NCBI RefSeq assembly: GCF_004341235.1
Contig: NZ_SLUP01000009.1
Span: forward strand, 204,604 to 268,603
DNA from: Mariniflexile fucanivorans
Lineage (GTDB): Bacteria; Bacteroidota; Bacteroidia; Flavobacteriales; Flavobacteriaceae
Reading direction: 5' to 3'
DNA: 64,000 bases
A program made the position numbers and the translations under genes. Position 1 is the stretch's first letter, and the number at the start of each line of letters is the position of its first letter. Below the pieces are notes generated by a model. That model saw only the letters and a list, made by a program, of their open reading frames with translations, was not told where the DNA came from and did not search any database. Of this stretch, positions 44,479-53,783 are shown piece after piece.

Positions 44479-45828
44479 ATGAAAAATCTTAGCAGATTAT
44501 TGTTCGCTATGTTGCTTATACTTGGTTATGGCAACTCTAATGCGCAAGACAAAAACAACCCATGGCAAATTACCATTGGTGCAAACGCAGTTGACTTCTT
44601 TCCAACAGGGGAAGACGCTCCTCTTGGAGACATGTTTAGTGATTTCTTTAACGTAAGCGACCACTGGAACATTTTACCTTCTTTATCAACTATCTCTGTG
44701 TCTAAAAACATAGGTGAAGGTTTCTCTTTTGGAGTAGCTGGTTCATTAAATAAAATTGAAAACTTTGGAGACTCTTCTGTAAGTGATTTATCTTACTATG
44801 GAGTTGACGGTACTATTAAATACAATTTCCTTCAAGGAACAACTATCGATCCTTATTTAGGAGTTGGTGGTGGTTACACTTGGGTTGATGAAATTGGAGC
44901 TGGTACATTAAACGGAACTGTAGGTTTAAACATTTGGTTTAACGATAACATCGGTTTAACACTTCAAACTGCTTATAAACATGCTTTTGAAGATTACTTA
45001 AGCACTCATTTCCAACATACTGCTGGTATCTCTATCAAATTTGGTGGAACTGATACTGATGGTGATGGTATTTTTGACAAAGATGATGCTTGTCCAGATG
45101 TAGCTGGTATTGCAGCTTTCAACGGATGTCCTGATACTGACGGTGATGGTATTGAAGATAGCAAAGATTCTTGTCCAAACGAAGCTGGTACAGCTGAATT
45201 AAACGGATGTCCAGATGCTGACGGTGACGGTGTTGCTGATAAAGATGACAAATGTCCTTCTGTTGCTGGTTTAAAAGCGTTATCTGGTTGTCCAGATGCT
45301 GATGGTGACGGTGTAACTGATGGTGACGATAAATGTCCTACTACTGCTGGTCCAGCTGCAAACCAAGGATGTCCTTGGCCTGATACTGACGGTGACGGTG
45401 TATTAGATAAAGATGATAAATGTCCTTCTGTAAAAGGTACTGTTGCTAACAATGGTTGTCCTGAAGTTTCAGAAGAAGTTCAAAAAACTTTAAATGCTTA
45501 CGCTAAAACGATTTTATTTGATACAGGAAAATCTTCTATCAAATCTCAATCTGAAAAAGTATTAGGTGATATCATTGCAATTCTTAAAGAATACCCTAAC
45601 TCTAAATTTACAGTAGAAGGTCATACTGATAGTGTTGGTAGTGAAAAACTAAACCAAGACTTATCTGATGCTAGAGCGCTTTCAGTTAAAGAATACTTAA
45701 CTAAAAACGGTATTGATGAGTTCAGACTTTCTTCTAAAGGTTACGGTGAGTCTAAACCAATCGATTCTAACAATACTTCTAAAGGTAGAGCTAACAACAG
45801 ACGTGTTGAAATTAACTTAGCTAAATAA
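44479..45828 (+). CDS. OmpA family outer-membrane protein with TSP3 calcium repeats
   Basis: Protein of 449 residues; the ATG at 44479 is preferred to a TTG two codons upstream. A signal peptide ends NSNAQD. An eight-strand beta-barrel follows (residues about 25-190). Five thrombospondin type 3 repeats of DTDGDGxxDxxDxCP type (about 192-328) should bind calcium. The OmpA C-terminal domain ([47 protein letters not shown]) binds peptidoglycan. It is one of the abundant envelope anchors in this phylum. Codon use is highly biased (GGT, GCT, TCT), fitting strong expression. Confidence 0.93.
   Translation: MKNLSRLLFAMLLILGYGNSNAQDKNNPWQITIGANAVDFFPTGEDAPLGDMFSDFFNVSDHWNILPSLSTISVSKNIGEGFSFGVAGSLNKIENFGDSSVSDLSYYGVDGTIKYNFLQGTTIDPYLGVGGGYTWVDEIGAGTLNGTVGLNIWFNDNIGLTLQTAYKHAFEDYLSTHFQHTAGISIKFGGTDTDGDGIFDKDDACPDVAGIAAFNGCPDTDGDGIEDSKDSCPNEAGTAELNGCPDADGDGVADKDDKCPSVAGLKALSGCPDADGDGVTDGDDKCPTTAGPAANQGCPWPDTDGDGVLDKDDKCPSVKGTVANNGCPEVSEEVQKTLNAYAKTILFDTGKSSIKSQSEKVLGDIIAILKEYPNSKFTVEGHTDSVGSEKLNQDLSDARALSVKEYLTKNGIDEFRLSSKGYGESKPIDSNNTSKGRANNRRVEINLAK
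45052..45462 (+). repeat. Tandem TSP3 repeat units in ompA-like gene
   Basis: Five units of about 25 codons encode D-x-D-G-D-G and D-x-C-P calcium loops. The near-identity at DNA level (GATGGTGATGGT, GACGGTGACGGT) makes unit number prone to recombination. Confidence 0.8.
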
Positions 45829-45858
45829 TACTTTTAAAGTAAAAAATAAATAAGTTTA

Positions 45859-45886
45859 AAAACGCTTCGGATATCCGAAGCGTTTT
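45859..45886. terminator. Strong terminator after ompA-like gene
   Basis: AAAACGCTTCGG and CCGAAGCGTTTT form a 12-bp stem with an ATAT loop and T-rich flank. It ends 13 bases before the addB start. Confidence 0.85.
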
Positions 45887-45899
45887 TTATTTTTATACA

Positions 45900-48665
45900 A
45901 TGACAACTTTTATTTTTGATGTTCTAAAAGATTTACAAAACAACAACTCAAATCTTTCTGAGCTAACGTTTATTTTACCTAGTAAAAGGGCTGGACTCTT
46001 TTTAAAACATCAACTACATAAAGTTAGTAACCAAACTATTTTTTCGCCCACCATCATTAGTATTGAAGAATTTGTTGAAGATTTATCTCAACTTCAATCT
46101 ATTTCAAATACCGAATTGCTTTTCGAGTTCTATAACACCTATATTCAAGTTACAAAAAAAGAAGATGCCGATTCGTTTGAAATATTTTCCAAATGGGCAC
46201 AAATTTTACTTCAAGATTTTAACGAAATTGATAGGTACCTCATTCCTCAAAAAAATATTTTCAATTATTTAAGTGCCATTAAAGATATTGAGAATCATCA
46301 TTGGTCGCTTGAAGAAAATCAAACAAAATTTATAAAAAACTATTTGGCCTTTTGGAACAAATTGCACAGCTATTATACACATTTTAGCGAACAGCTTTTG
46401 AATAAAAAAATAGGCTATCAAGGTTTAATTTATAGAGAAGCAGTTGCAAATTTAGAAAGCTACATTGAAAAAAATAATAAAAAACAACATGTGTTTTTAG
46501 GCTTCAATGCGCTTAATACCTGTGAAGAAACTATTATTCAAAAATTACTTCAAAACAATTTAGCAAAAGTTTATTGGGATATTGACACTACTTTTTTTAA
46601 TAGTGACAACCACGATGCTGGTTTATTTACAAGACAACATCACAAAAAATGGCCTTATTTTAAAACCAATCCTTTTAATTGGATAACAACAAATTATTCA
46701 GAAGAAAAAAATATTTCAACTTTAGGAATTCCTAAAAATATTGGGCAAGCAAAACAAATAGGCTCGTTGTTAAAAAAATTACAACAGGAAAACCCAACTT
46801 TACAAAATACCGCTGTTGTGTTAGGGGATGAAAATTTATTGACCCTGGTACTTAACGCCCTGCCAGAAAACATTGAAGCTTTAAATATAACTATGGGTTT
46901 TCCATTAAAGTCCATTCCGCTAGCTTGGTTATTTGAAACCCTGTTTTACATTCATAAAACCCCATCAAATAGCTTTTATTACAAGGATGTTATAAATGTT
47001 ATGTCGCATCAATTTATACGACCTCTTTTTAATGTGGAACAGGTTGACTATGCTTCAAAAATAATTGAAACTATAGATGCAAATAACATTATTTATCTCA
47101 CAGCAGATCGACTTAAAGCAATTGCTCCTAATTCAGCTGGTATTATAGATCTTTTGTTTTCAAATTGGGGCAAAACAATCGATTTAGCACTACAGAATTG
47201 TTTTCAGCTTATCATTAATATAAAAACATGTTTAGACACCAATAAGACGGCTAATTTACTCTCTTTAGAGTATTTATTTCGCTTTAATGAATTGTTTAAT
47301 GAGTTATCGCGTTTAAACACCAAGTACCAACATATCAAAGATATTTCAACACTATTCAGCATTTATAAAGAATTGCTAAGTTCTGAAACTTTAGATTTTC
47401 AAGGTGAACCGTTGCAAGGTTTACAAATAATGGGGATGTTGGAGTCGCGTGTTTTAGATTTTGAAACGGTTATCATTTCTTCGGTTAATGAAGGGGTACT
47501 TCCTTCAGGGAAAAGTAATAATTCGTTCATTCCTTTTGATGTGAAATTGGAAAACAAGCTTCCAACTTATAAAGAAAAGGACGCCGTTTATACTTATCAC
47601 TTTTATCGACTTTTACAACGAGCGAAAAATGTTTACATTTTATACAATACGGAAGCTGATGTGCTTACCGGTGGTGAAAAAAGTAGGTTTATAACACAAT
47701 TAGAATTAGAAAAAATCCATAACATAAACCATCAAATTATAGTGCCGGAAGTCCCAATTATAGAAGCCTCTTTAAATACCGTTTATAAAACTGAAAGTCT
47801 TCAAATTGAAATTATAAAACTTGCTGAAAAAGGATTTTCACCTTCATCATTAACATCCTATATACGAAACCCGATAGATTTTTATCAACAGAAATTATTA
47901 AAAATAAAAGAGCATGATGATGTTGAGGAAACCGTTGCCGCCAATACTTTGGGAACGGTTGTGCACAACACCCTTGAAGATTTTTATAAACCATTAAAAG
48001 GTACGTTTTTAAAGGTTGAAATTATTAAAAACCTAAAAACTCAAATTGAAGATAAAGTTACATATCACTTTAAAAAAGAATACAAAGAAGGTGATATTAC
48101 CAAAGGAAAAAACCTGATTATTTTTGAAATTGCAAAACGTTATGTGTCCAATTTTTTAGATTTGGAACTTCAAGATTTAAAAGCTGGAAACCAAATTAAA
48201 ATTCTAGATATTGAAGCAAATAACGAAATTAGTATAGATATTCCAGAATTGAATTTTCCTGTGAAACTGGTGGGAAAAGTTGATAGGGTAGACGAGTACA
48301 ATGGCATGACACGCATCATTGATTACAAAACAGGACGTGTTGACCAAAATCTAGTTGAAATTGTAAATTGGGAAGATATTACAACCGATTATAAAAAGTA
48401 CAGCAAAAGTTTTCAGGTGCTTACTTATGCCTTAATGATGCAACTTTCGGGCGATATAAAACTGCCCATGGAGGCTGGAATTATTTCATTTAAGAACTTA
48501 AGTGCAGGCTTTTTGAATTTTGCCAAAAAAGATAAAGCTGGAGCCTATGCCAAAAAAGACACTTTAATTACTCAAGAAACCATTGATAATTTTACTATGG
48601 AACTAAAACAGCTTATTTTAGAGATCTGCAATCCGAATATTCCATTCACCGAAAAAGAAGTTTAA
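45900..48665 (+). CDS. addB: AddB-like PD-(D/E)XK nuclease-helicase subunit
   Basis: Protein of 921 residues. The N-terminal part is a degenerate helicase fold (FILPSKRAGLFLKHQL, IQGLQIMGMLESRVLDFETVIIS). The C-terminal nuclease has GKVDRVDEYNGMTRIIDYKTG. The four-Cys iron-sulfur staple of Firmicute AddB is absent: the expected CPF segment is replaced by RNPIDFYQ. Such a form is common in Bacteroidota. It should work with AddA in break processing. It lies directly upstream of a hydrolase gene (two bases). Confidence 0.82.
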   Translation: MTTFIFDVLKDLQNNNSNLSELTFILPSKRAGLFLKHQLHKVSNQTIFSPTIISIEEFVEDLSQLQSISNTELLFEFYNTYIQVTKKEDADSFEIFSKWAQILLQDFNEIDRYLIPQKNIFNYLSAIKDIENHHWSLEENQTKFIKNYLAFWNKLHSYYTHFSEQLLNKKIGYQGLIYREAVANLESYIEKNNKKQHVFLGFNALNTCEETIIQKLLQNNLAKVYWDIDTTFFNSDNHDAGLFTRQHHKKWPYFKTNPFNWITTNYSEEKNISTLGIPKNIGQAKQIGSLLKKLQQENPTLQNTAVVLGDENLLTLVLNALPENIEALNITMGFPLKSIPLAWLFETLFYIHKTPSNSFYYKDVINVMSHQFIRPLFNVEQVDYASKIIETIDANNIIYLTADRLKAIAPNSAGIIDLLFSNWGKTIDLALQNCFQLIINIKTCLDTNKTANLLSLEYLFRFNELFNELSRLNTKYQHIKDISTLFSIYKELLSSETLDFQGEPLQGLQIMGMLESRVLDFETVIISSVNEGVLPSGKSNNSFIPFDVKLENKLPTYKEKDAVYTYHFYRLLQRAKNVYILYNTEADVLTGGEKSRFITQLELEKIHNINHQIIVPEVPIIEASLNTVYKTESLQIEIIKLAEKGFSPSSLTSYIRNPIDFYQQKLLKIKEHDDVEETVAANTLGTVVHNTLEDFYKPLKGTFLKVEIIKNLKTQIEDKVTYHFKKEYKEGDITKGKNLIIFEIAKRYVSNFLDLELQDLKAGNQIKILDIEANNEISIDIPELNFPVKLVGKVDRVDEYNGMTRIIDYKTGRVDQNLVEIVNWEDITTDYKKYSKSFQVLTYALMMQLSGDIKLPMEAGIISFKNLSAGFLNFAKKDKAGAYAKKDTLITQETIDNFTMELKQLILEICNPNIPFTEKEV

Positions 48666-48667
48666 AA

Positions 48668-49507
48668 ATGCTAACACAAAAACACATAGCCATAAACGGA
48701 AAACATCAAAAACCTATAGTAATTGATGTTACTTACATAGAAAACAAAACAAACCTGCCCGTTATTATTTTTTGCCATGGTTACAAAGGATTTAAAGACT
48801 GGGGCGCTTGGAATGTGATGGCAAAACAATTTGCTAATGAAGGATTCTGTTTTGTAAAATTTAACTTTTCATATAATGGTGGCACGGTTGAGCAACCAAT
48901 AGATTTTCCGGATTTGGAAGCTTTTGGAAATAATAATTACACAAAAGAATTAGACGATTTAGAAACGGTTATAGATTGGATTTTCAATAATGATGATATA
49001 AAAACCATAACAGACGCAAACAATCTATCATTAATTGGACATAGCCGAGGTGGCGGTATTACAGCCATTAAAGCAGAAGAAGATAACCGAATAGCAAAGC
49101 TAATTAGTTTAGCAAGTGTGTCCGATTTTGGGAACAGAATGGGCGCTAAACAAGAAATAGAATCATGGAAAAAAACAGGCGTAAAATATGTTGAAAATGG
49201 GAGAACACATCAACAAATGCCACATTTTTATCAGTTTTACGAAGATTTTAAGGCTAATGAAGAACGCCTGACTATTAAACGAGCCGTTTCAAACTTAAAA
49301 ATACCACATCTCATCATTCATGGAAATGATGATACCAGTGTGTTACTTAATGAAGCTAATCAACTTCACAATTGGAATTCTAAAAGTAAACTGGAAATAA
49401 TTGATGGTGCCAACCATGTTTTTGGTGCATCTCATCCATGGGGAAAAGACGATTTACCCGAACATTTAAAAGAGGTTGTAAGCAAGGTTATTGTGTTTTT
49501 AAAATAG
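48668..49507 (+). CDS. Alpha/beta hydrolase
   Basis: Cytoplasmic serine hydrolase of 279 residues. PVIIFCHGYKGFKDWGAWN forms the oxyanion region, LIGHSRGGGI carries the nucleophile Ser, HLIIHGNDDTSV the Asp and GANHVFGASHPW the His. The catalytic triad is complete. The substrate is not known; dienelactone-hydrolase- or prolyl-oligopeptidase-like esterases are nearest. It starts two bases after addB and is convergent with the iron operon, three bases from its last stop. Confidence 0.85.
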   Translation: MLTQKHIAINGKHQKPIVIDVTYIENKTNLPVIIFCHGYKGFKDWGAWNVMAKQFANEGFCFVKFNFSYNGGTVEQPIDFPDLEAFGNNNYTKELDDLETVIDWIFNNDDIKTITDANNLSLIGHSRGGGITAIKAEEDNRIAKLISLASVSDFGNRMGAKQEIESWKKTGVKYVENGRTHQQMPHFYQFYEDFKANEERLTIKRAVSNLKIPHLIIHGNDDTSVLLNEANQLHNWNSKSKLEIIDGANHVFGASHPWGKDDLPEHLKEVVSKVIVFLK

Positions 49508-49510
49508 AAA

Positions 49511-51709
49511 TTAATAGCAATCTGTTAAAATCTGTTTATTGTTATTGTATTGTTCCAAAGGTTTTAGTTTTTTACTAGTGCAAATTTTCTCTAAGAGATT
49601 AAAAACAACATTACGCATGGCGATAGAACCACAAATCATAATGGTTCCACCCATTAAAAGTGTTTTTGCTATGTGTTCTTCATCTCTTATAATTAAATCT
49701 TGAACATACTTATACGGACTTTCACCTTTGGAAAAAGCAACATGATATGCTTGTAGCGTATTATTTTTAATCGCTTGTAAAATTTGTGGTTTATAAAAAT
49801 CCTCCAATGTTTTAGTTCTTGTGCCCCAATATAAAGATACTGAGCCCTTGCTTTTTTGATGAATCATACCTAAAAAAGGTGCAATTCCAGTGCCGTTAGC
49901 TATTAATATAAATTGTTTGCCTTTTTTTGGCAGATAAAAATCTTTATTTTTTTTAATGGTTACCTTCAGTTCTTGGCTTGGTTGTAAATTATTTAAATAG
50001 TTGGAACAAACACCTTGCGAATGCCTTTTTACGCTCAACAACAAATCTCCTTTAGTGTTTTTACCTATGGAATATAACCTTTCTGAGGTTTCATTAGGAG
50101 GTGTAATTGCTAACAAATCTCCAGGCACATATTTTCTTCTTTTTTGTGCCGTTAATGTTAGTGTGAAAGTTTCATCATATTCATCGATAATATTTTGTTT
50201 ATCAACAACTTTAAACACCGTTTCTTTAGGTCTTTTAGAAGCTAATTCTTTTGGAATTTCTAAGTTTAAATCTAAAGAAGTTGACCATTTTAAAATCCAG
50301 TTTCTAAACTGCTCATAATTTTGATTATGAATTAGTAAAGGATTCGTTGCAGGTACATTAATGTTGTCTTGTAATAAAACTTGGCTGTGAATTTTTTTAG
50401 CAAATTCACAAAATTTTTGATAAGAAAAGGAGCCTAATCCAATAACATGGCACGTAAAAGATTTTGTTATTTTAGTTTGCTGTAGTTTATTTAAAAACAG
50501 ATTCGCATTGCTTGGTGGTTCTCCTTCTCCATAAGTAGAAGTAATTATAATAAGTTGTTCAATATTAGTGTAAGAGGTATAATTATTCAAATCATCTAAA
50601 AACACTTTTTTGCCTACTTTTAGCAAAGCTTGTTGTATTATTTTGCCTAATATTTTAGTACTCCCGTTTTCTGAACCTATTAAAATAATAAAGTTGGCTT
50701 CATCTGCTTTATATTTATTTTTAGTTTTAGTACGCAACCTTTTATAGGCAATAATACTACCCGAATACATAAAGTATAAAATGGCTAACGAACTTAAAAA
50801 CAATATTAAAGACCAAATAATACTTCCTTTTCCTGTATGTAAATTAAAGCTTAGTATAGCTAAAATTTTTGTAAAAGGATAATTGGTAGCCTGTACAATG
50901 TCGCCCGTTTTTTGATGGATTTTAAGCTCTTTATCGTGTAAATTGAGAATGAAATAATCTTCTTCATCATTAGAAAAAGGAAATTCCAATTTTTGGACAT
51001 CTTTTAATCTTGTGTTTTTAAAAATAGGAAATTCAGAAAAAGAGATGGTTTTATTAGGGGTAGATTTTTGGTTATTAACTACATCTTTTGTATCTGGCAA
51101 TAATGAAAACCTATCCATAGATAAATACGTGCCAGATAAAGCTAAAATCATGATAGGAATTAACATGAACCTACCCAAAGCGACGTGGTTGTACTGTATA
51201 GACTTATCGTTAATTATTTTTGAACAAAATTTTAAAAACCCACCTTGTCTTTTAATTGCTAATAACAAACCTGTAATGGCTATTAAAAACAATAAAAAAC
51301 AGACAATACCAACGAAAATCCTTCCAGGGGTTTCTAAAAACAAGGAACGGTGAAAATTGGTTAAAAATTCGAAGAAAGCATTTTTTTGAGGGATATCAGC
51401 AATTTTGTTACCATCAAAAGGGTTGATGTAAAATTGTCCATCGCCCACTACATCCATGCTGAAAACATTTGACTTTACAAAATAATTTTCATCTACTTCA
51501 ATATCTAAAACCTCGTCATATTTATTTTTTAAAGTGTTTATTAATTGAGCTACCGAAACATCTTCGGCATTTTTTATATGAAAAGGTTGCAGTTTTTCCT
51601 GAATGGGCTCAAAAGCCAAAAAAGCCCCTGTAACAGCGGCTAGAAGTAGAAATAAGAAAGAAGATACAGTTAAATAAAAATGACTGAATCTCCATATTTT
51701 GCTAAGCAT
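49511..51709 (-). CDS. PepSY membrane reductase fused to flavodoxin and NADPH:flavin reductase (XusC-like)
   Basis: Protein of 732 residues joining three modules. First is a PepSY-TM domain (1-335) with four membrane helices and periplasmic PepSY loops. A flavodoxin domain follows at about 340-480 (LIGSENGSTKILGKII, STYGEGEPPSNANLF). Last is a sulfite-reductase-like FAD/NADPH domain (RLYSIGK, ANGTGIAPFLGMI, MICGSIAMRN, terminal Tyr). It should pass electrons from cytoplasmic NADPH through FMN and membrane heme to periplasmic ferric chelates. In Bacteroides XusC has the PepSY part. It is last in the operon. Confidence 0.85.
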   Translation of the reverse strand: MLSKIWRFSHFYLTVSSFLFLLLAAVTGAFLAFEPIQEKLQPFHIKNAEDVSVAQLINTLKNKYDEVLDIEVDENYFVKSNVFSMDVVGDGQFYINPFDGNKIADIPQKNAFFEFLTNFHRSLFLETPGRIFVGIVCFLLFLIAITGLLLAIKRQGGFLKFCSKIINDKSIQYNHVALGRFMLIPIMILALSGTYLSMDRFSLLPDTKDVVNNQKSTPNKTISFSEFPIFKNTRLKDVQKLEFPFSNDEEDYFILNLHDKELKIHQKTGDIVQATNYPFTKILAILSFNLHTGKGSIIWSLILFLSSLAILYFMYSGSIIAYKRLRTKTKNKYKADEANFIILIGSENGSTKILGKIIQQALLKVGKKVFLDDLNNYTSYTNIEQLIIITSTYGEGEPPSNANLFLNKLQQTKITKSFTCHVIGLGSFSYQKFCEFAKKIHSQVLLQDNINVPATNPLLIHNQNYEQFRNWILKWSTSLDLNLEIPKELASKRPKETVFKVVDKQNIIDEYDETFTLTLTAQKRRKYVPGDLLAITPPNETSERLYSIGKNTKGDLLLSVKRHSQGVCSNYLNNLQPSQELKVTIKKNKDFYLPKKGKQFILIANGTGIAPFLGMIHQKSKGSVSLYWGTRTKTLEDFYKPQILQAIKNNTLQAYHVAFSKGESPYKYVQDLIIRDEEHIAKTLLMGGTIMICGSIAMRNVVFNLLEKICTSKKLKPLEQYNNNKQILTDCY

Positions 51710-51714
51710 ATTTT

Positions 51715-52206
51715 TTAATTTGGTATAATACTAACGTATCGGATATATCCAGTACCTTCAAATTTATTTTTAAGATTTTTGTTTTCTAATGAAATTTCTA
51801 AATCTTTTTCGTAATAATCTTGATGTTCTACTGCCGTTTCAAAGCGTAATTTATTACCTGTTTTTAAATCATTTTCATTTAATTGAAAAGTAAAAATAGA
51901 ACGTTCTCCACCTGCAATGGTTGCTCCTGTAATAGCATCTACATTTGGTTTTTTAGCATTTTCGAAAAAAGCCCACCATGTAGGCATGTCTGGATACCAT
52001 TTTTCATCCTCGCCTAAAATATGTACCGTTTTAAGGTATTTGTTGTTTTTGTTTATAACAGATACAACGACATAAGCGCCCTCGCCTTTGTAATTTTTTA
52101 ACTGAACCATACATTTGTATTTTGGTGTTGGCTCCATGTTTTCAATGGTGTTAAAAGCCATGAACGATAAGCATACCACCAAAAGAATGTATTTAGAAAA
52201 TTTCAT
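51715..52206 (-). CDS. DUF2271 periplasmic protein
   Basis: Exported protein of 163 residues with an N-terminal hydrophobic signal (residues 5-20). It contains DUF2271 features: VQLKNYKGEGAYVVVSVINK, LGEDEKWYPDMPTWW, and VDAITGATIAGGE, the last like the DAxTGAT of flavin-carrying periplasmic proteins. DUF2271 proteins accompany PepSY reductases and may pass electrons or bind the reduced product. It lies between the ankyrin gene and the PepSY fusion, five bases from the latter. Confidence 0.75.
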   Translation of the reverse strand: MKFSKYILLVVCLSFMAFNTIENMEPTPKYKCMVQLKNYKGEGAYVVVSVINKNNKYLKTVHILGEDEKWYPDMPTWWAFFENAKKPNVDAITGATIAGGERSIFTFQLNENDLKTGNKLRFETAVEHQDYYEKDLEISLENKNLKNKFEGTGYIRYVSIIPN

Positions 52207-52224
52207 ATAAATTGAATTTAAAAA

Positions 52225-53709
52225 TTATTTTAAAAAAGAAACATCTGTTTTCTTTAACAACTCGTTTTCTTGAGCCAAATCATAAGCGCTTTCATCAAAA
52301 TCGGTAAGTGCGTTTTTGTCTGCTCCGTTGCTTAATAAAAGTTGTAATAATATGGCATCGGTAGCTTTCATGGCAGCTAAATGTAATGGTGTTAAACCAT
52401 TATGGTTTTTTTGATTGACATCAGCACCTAAATCCAATGCTTTTTGAATTAACCTTTTTTCTTCTTTAGAAATAGCGATATGTAATGGAGATTCCTTTTT
52501 TGAAGCATCTTTAAAAGAAACACCTGCTGTGATTAATGCATTTTCAAAAGCTTCAAAATTTTCGCTATTTCTTGGGCTGTATGCATTAAATAAATGGTAG
52601 AATAAATTGTTGCCCTCTGCGTCTACTATATTAACATTTGCTCCTTTTTCTTTTAGAAATTCAAAAGCCTCTAGATTAATGCTTTGTGTTGCATAGGTAA
52701 TAGCCGTAAGTCCTTCATTATTTTGCTCATTGATGTTTTTAATTAAAGGAATCATTTTTTGTAAAACTTCCAAGTTATTTCCTTTAGCTGCGTTTAAAAA
52801 AGCAGTATTTCCCTTGTTATCTTTTTGATGGATGTTGATTCCTTTTTTGATGAAAAAATCTACAATGTTAGCATCTTTTGTATTTGAAGCAATATTATGC
52901 AATGCATTTTCACCATGGTTGTTTATTAAAGTCATATCAAGACCTAGAGTATCAAAATATTGATAAACATCTAACGGATTACTATAACCTCTTCCTCCAT
53001 GACTTGCGAAAAGCAGCAAGTTTTCTCCATCTTTATTGATCGTTTTATAATCAAAACCTTCAGCAATATACTTTTTCATTAAATCGATATTGCCGCCTTT
53101 GGCTGCGTAAAACAAAATGTTGTTTCCTTCCTTGTCCGTCGCTTGGGTGCTTAACCCTTTTTGTTGAAAATATTCAATAATTTTTCCGTCTTTGCTATGT
53201 GGAGCTAATAATAAAATGGCATTGGCACCTGCTCGGTTGGTTTCATTTAAATCTACCCCGTGGGCTACCATTAAATCATAAATAGCGGTGTTATCATGAC
53301 CGGTGTTTACAGTAAATGTAAACCAGTTAAAACCGTGGCTACCTGCTACTTTAGTATCTGCACCTCTACTTAATAATAGCTTCATGGTTTCTATATCTCC
53401 AGCAGAACCAGCCCACATTAAATAACTTCTACCATCGTGAGTAGATTTATTTATATCATTTCCAGGTATAGAAAGTAAATACTCAACTGTTTTTACAGGC
53501 GCTTTTCCCATAATAGCAAAACAAAGAGCATCAAAAGCTGCCGGATTAGGCGTTACAGGATTATTACCTTCTTTTATTTTTTGTTTTAAAGTGGCAACAT
53601 CTGGTTGAGTTTGCCAAAAAGCTCGGTTGTGAAGTTCGTTAGAACTTTGTTCTATTTGTGCAAAAAGAAAAACTGGAGCTAATACTAGTAGAAGAAATGC
53701 TTTTTTCAT
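52225..53709 (-). CDS. Periplasmic ankyrin-repeat protein of the iron operon
   Basis: Exported protein of 494 residues with signal peptide MKKAFLLLVLAPVFLFAQ. Eleven or so ankyrin repeats fill the rest (examples DGRSYLMWAGSAGDIETMKL, NGLTPLHLAAMKATDAIL). It has no enzymatic domain. Periplasmic ankyrin proteins are known to stabilise partner enzymes, as AnkB does for catalase in Pseudomonas. In this operon the partner may be the receptor, the DUF4374 lipoprotein or the reductase. It is the extra gene relative to the three-gene Bacteroides Xus operon. Confidence 0.85.
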   Translation of the reverse strand: MKKAFLLLVLAPVFLFAQIEQSSNELHNRAFWQTQPDVATLKQKIKEGNNPVTPNPAAFDALCFAIMGKAPVKTVEYLLSIPGNDINKSTHDGRSYLMWAGSAGDIETMKLLLSRGADTKVAGSHGFNWFTFTVNTGHDNTAIYDLMVAHGVDLNETNRAGANAILLLAPHSKDGKIIEYFQQKGLSTQATDKEGNNILFYAAKGGNIDLMKKYIAEGFDYKTINKDGENLLLFASHGGRGYSNPLDVYQYFDTLGLDMTLINNHGENALHNIASNTKDANIVDFFIKKGINIHQKDNKGNTAFLNAAKGNNLEVLQKMIPLIKNINEQNNEGLTAITYATQSINLEAFEFLKEKGANVNIVDAEGNNLFYHLFNAYSPRNSENFEAFENALITAGVSFKDASKKESPLHIAISKEEKRLIQKALDLGADVNQKNHNGLTPLHLAAMKATDAILLQLLLSNGADKNALTDFDESAYDLAQENELLKKTDVSFLK

Positions 53710-53728
53710 TTTGTTTTTTTTATTGGGA

Positions 53729-53761
53729 AATTCCCTTTCTAATAAATTCAGAAAGGGAATT
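53729..53761 (-). promoter_or_regulatory. Intercistronic stem-loop between DUF4374 and ankyrin genes
   Basis: AATTCCCTTTCT and AGAAAGGGAATT form a perfect 12-bp stem with a 9-base loop. No T-tract follows in the operon direction, so it is better read as an mRNA stability or processing element than a terminator. It lies 23 bases beyond the DUF4374 stop. Confidence 0.6.
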
Positions 53762-53783
53762 ACAAGTTTTTTTTCTTATCTAT

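Noticed and set aside
45006..45452. Long open frame opposite the TSP3 repeats
   Set aside because: It mirrors the repetitive GATGGTGATGGT DNA of the ompA-like gene and has no plausible protein features.
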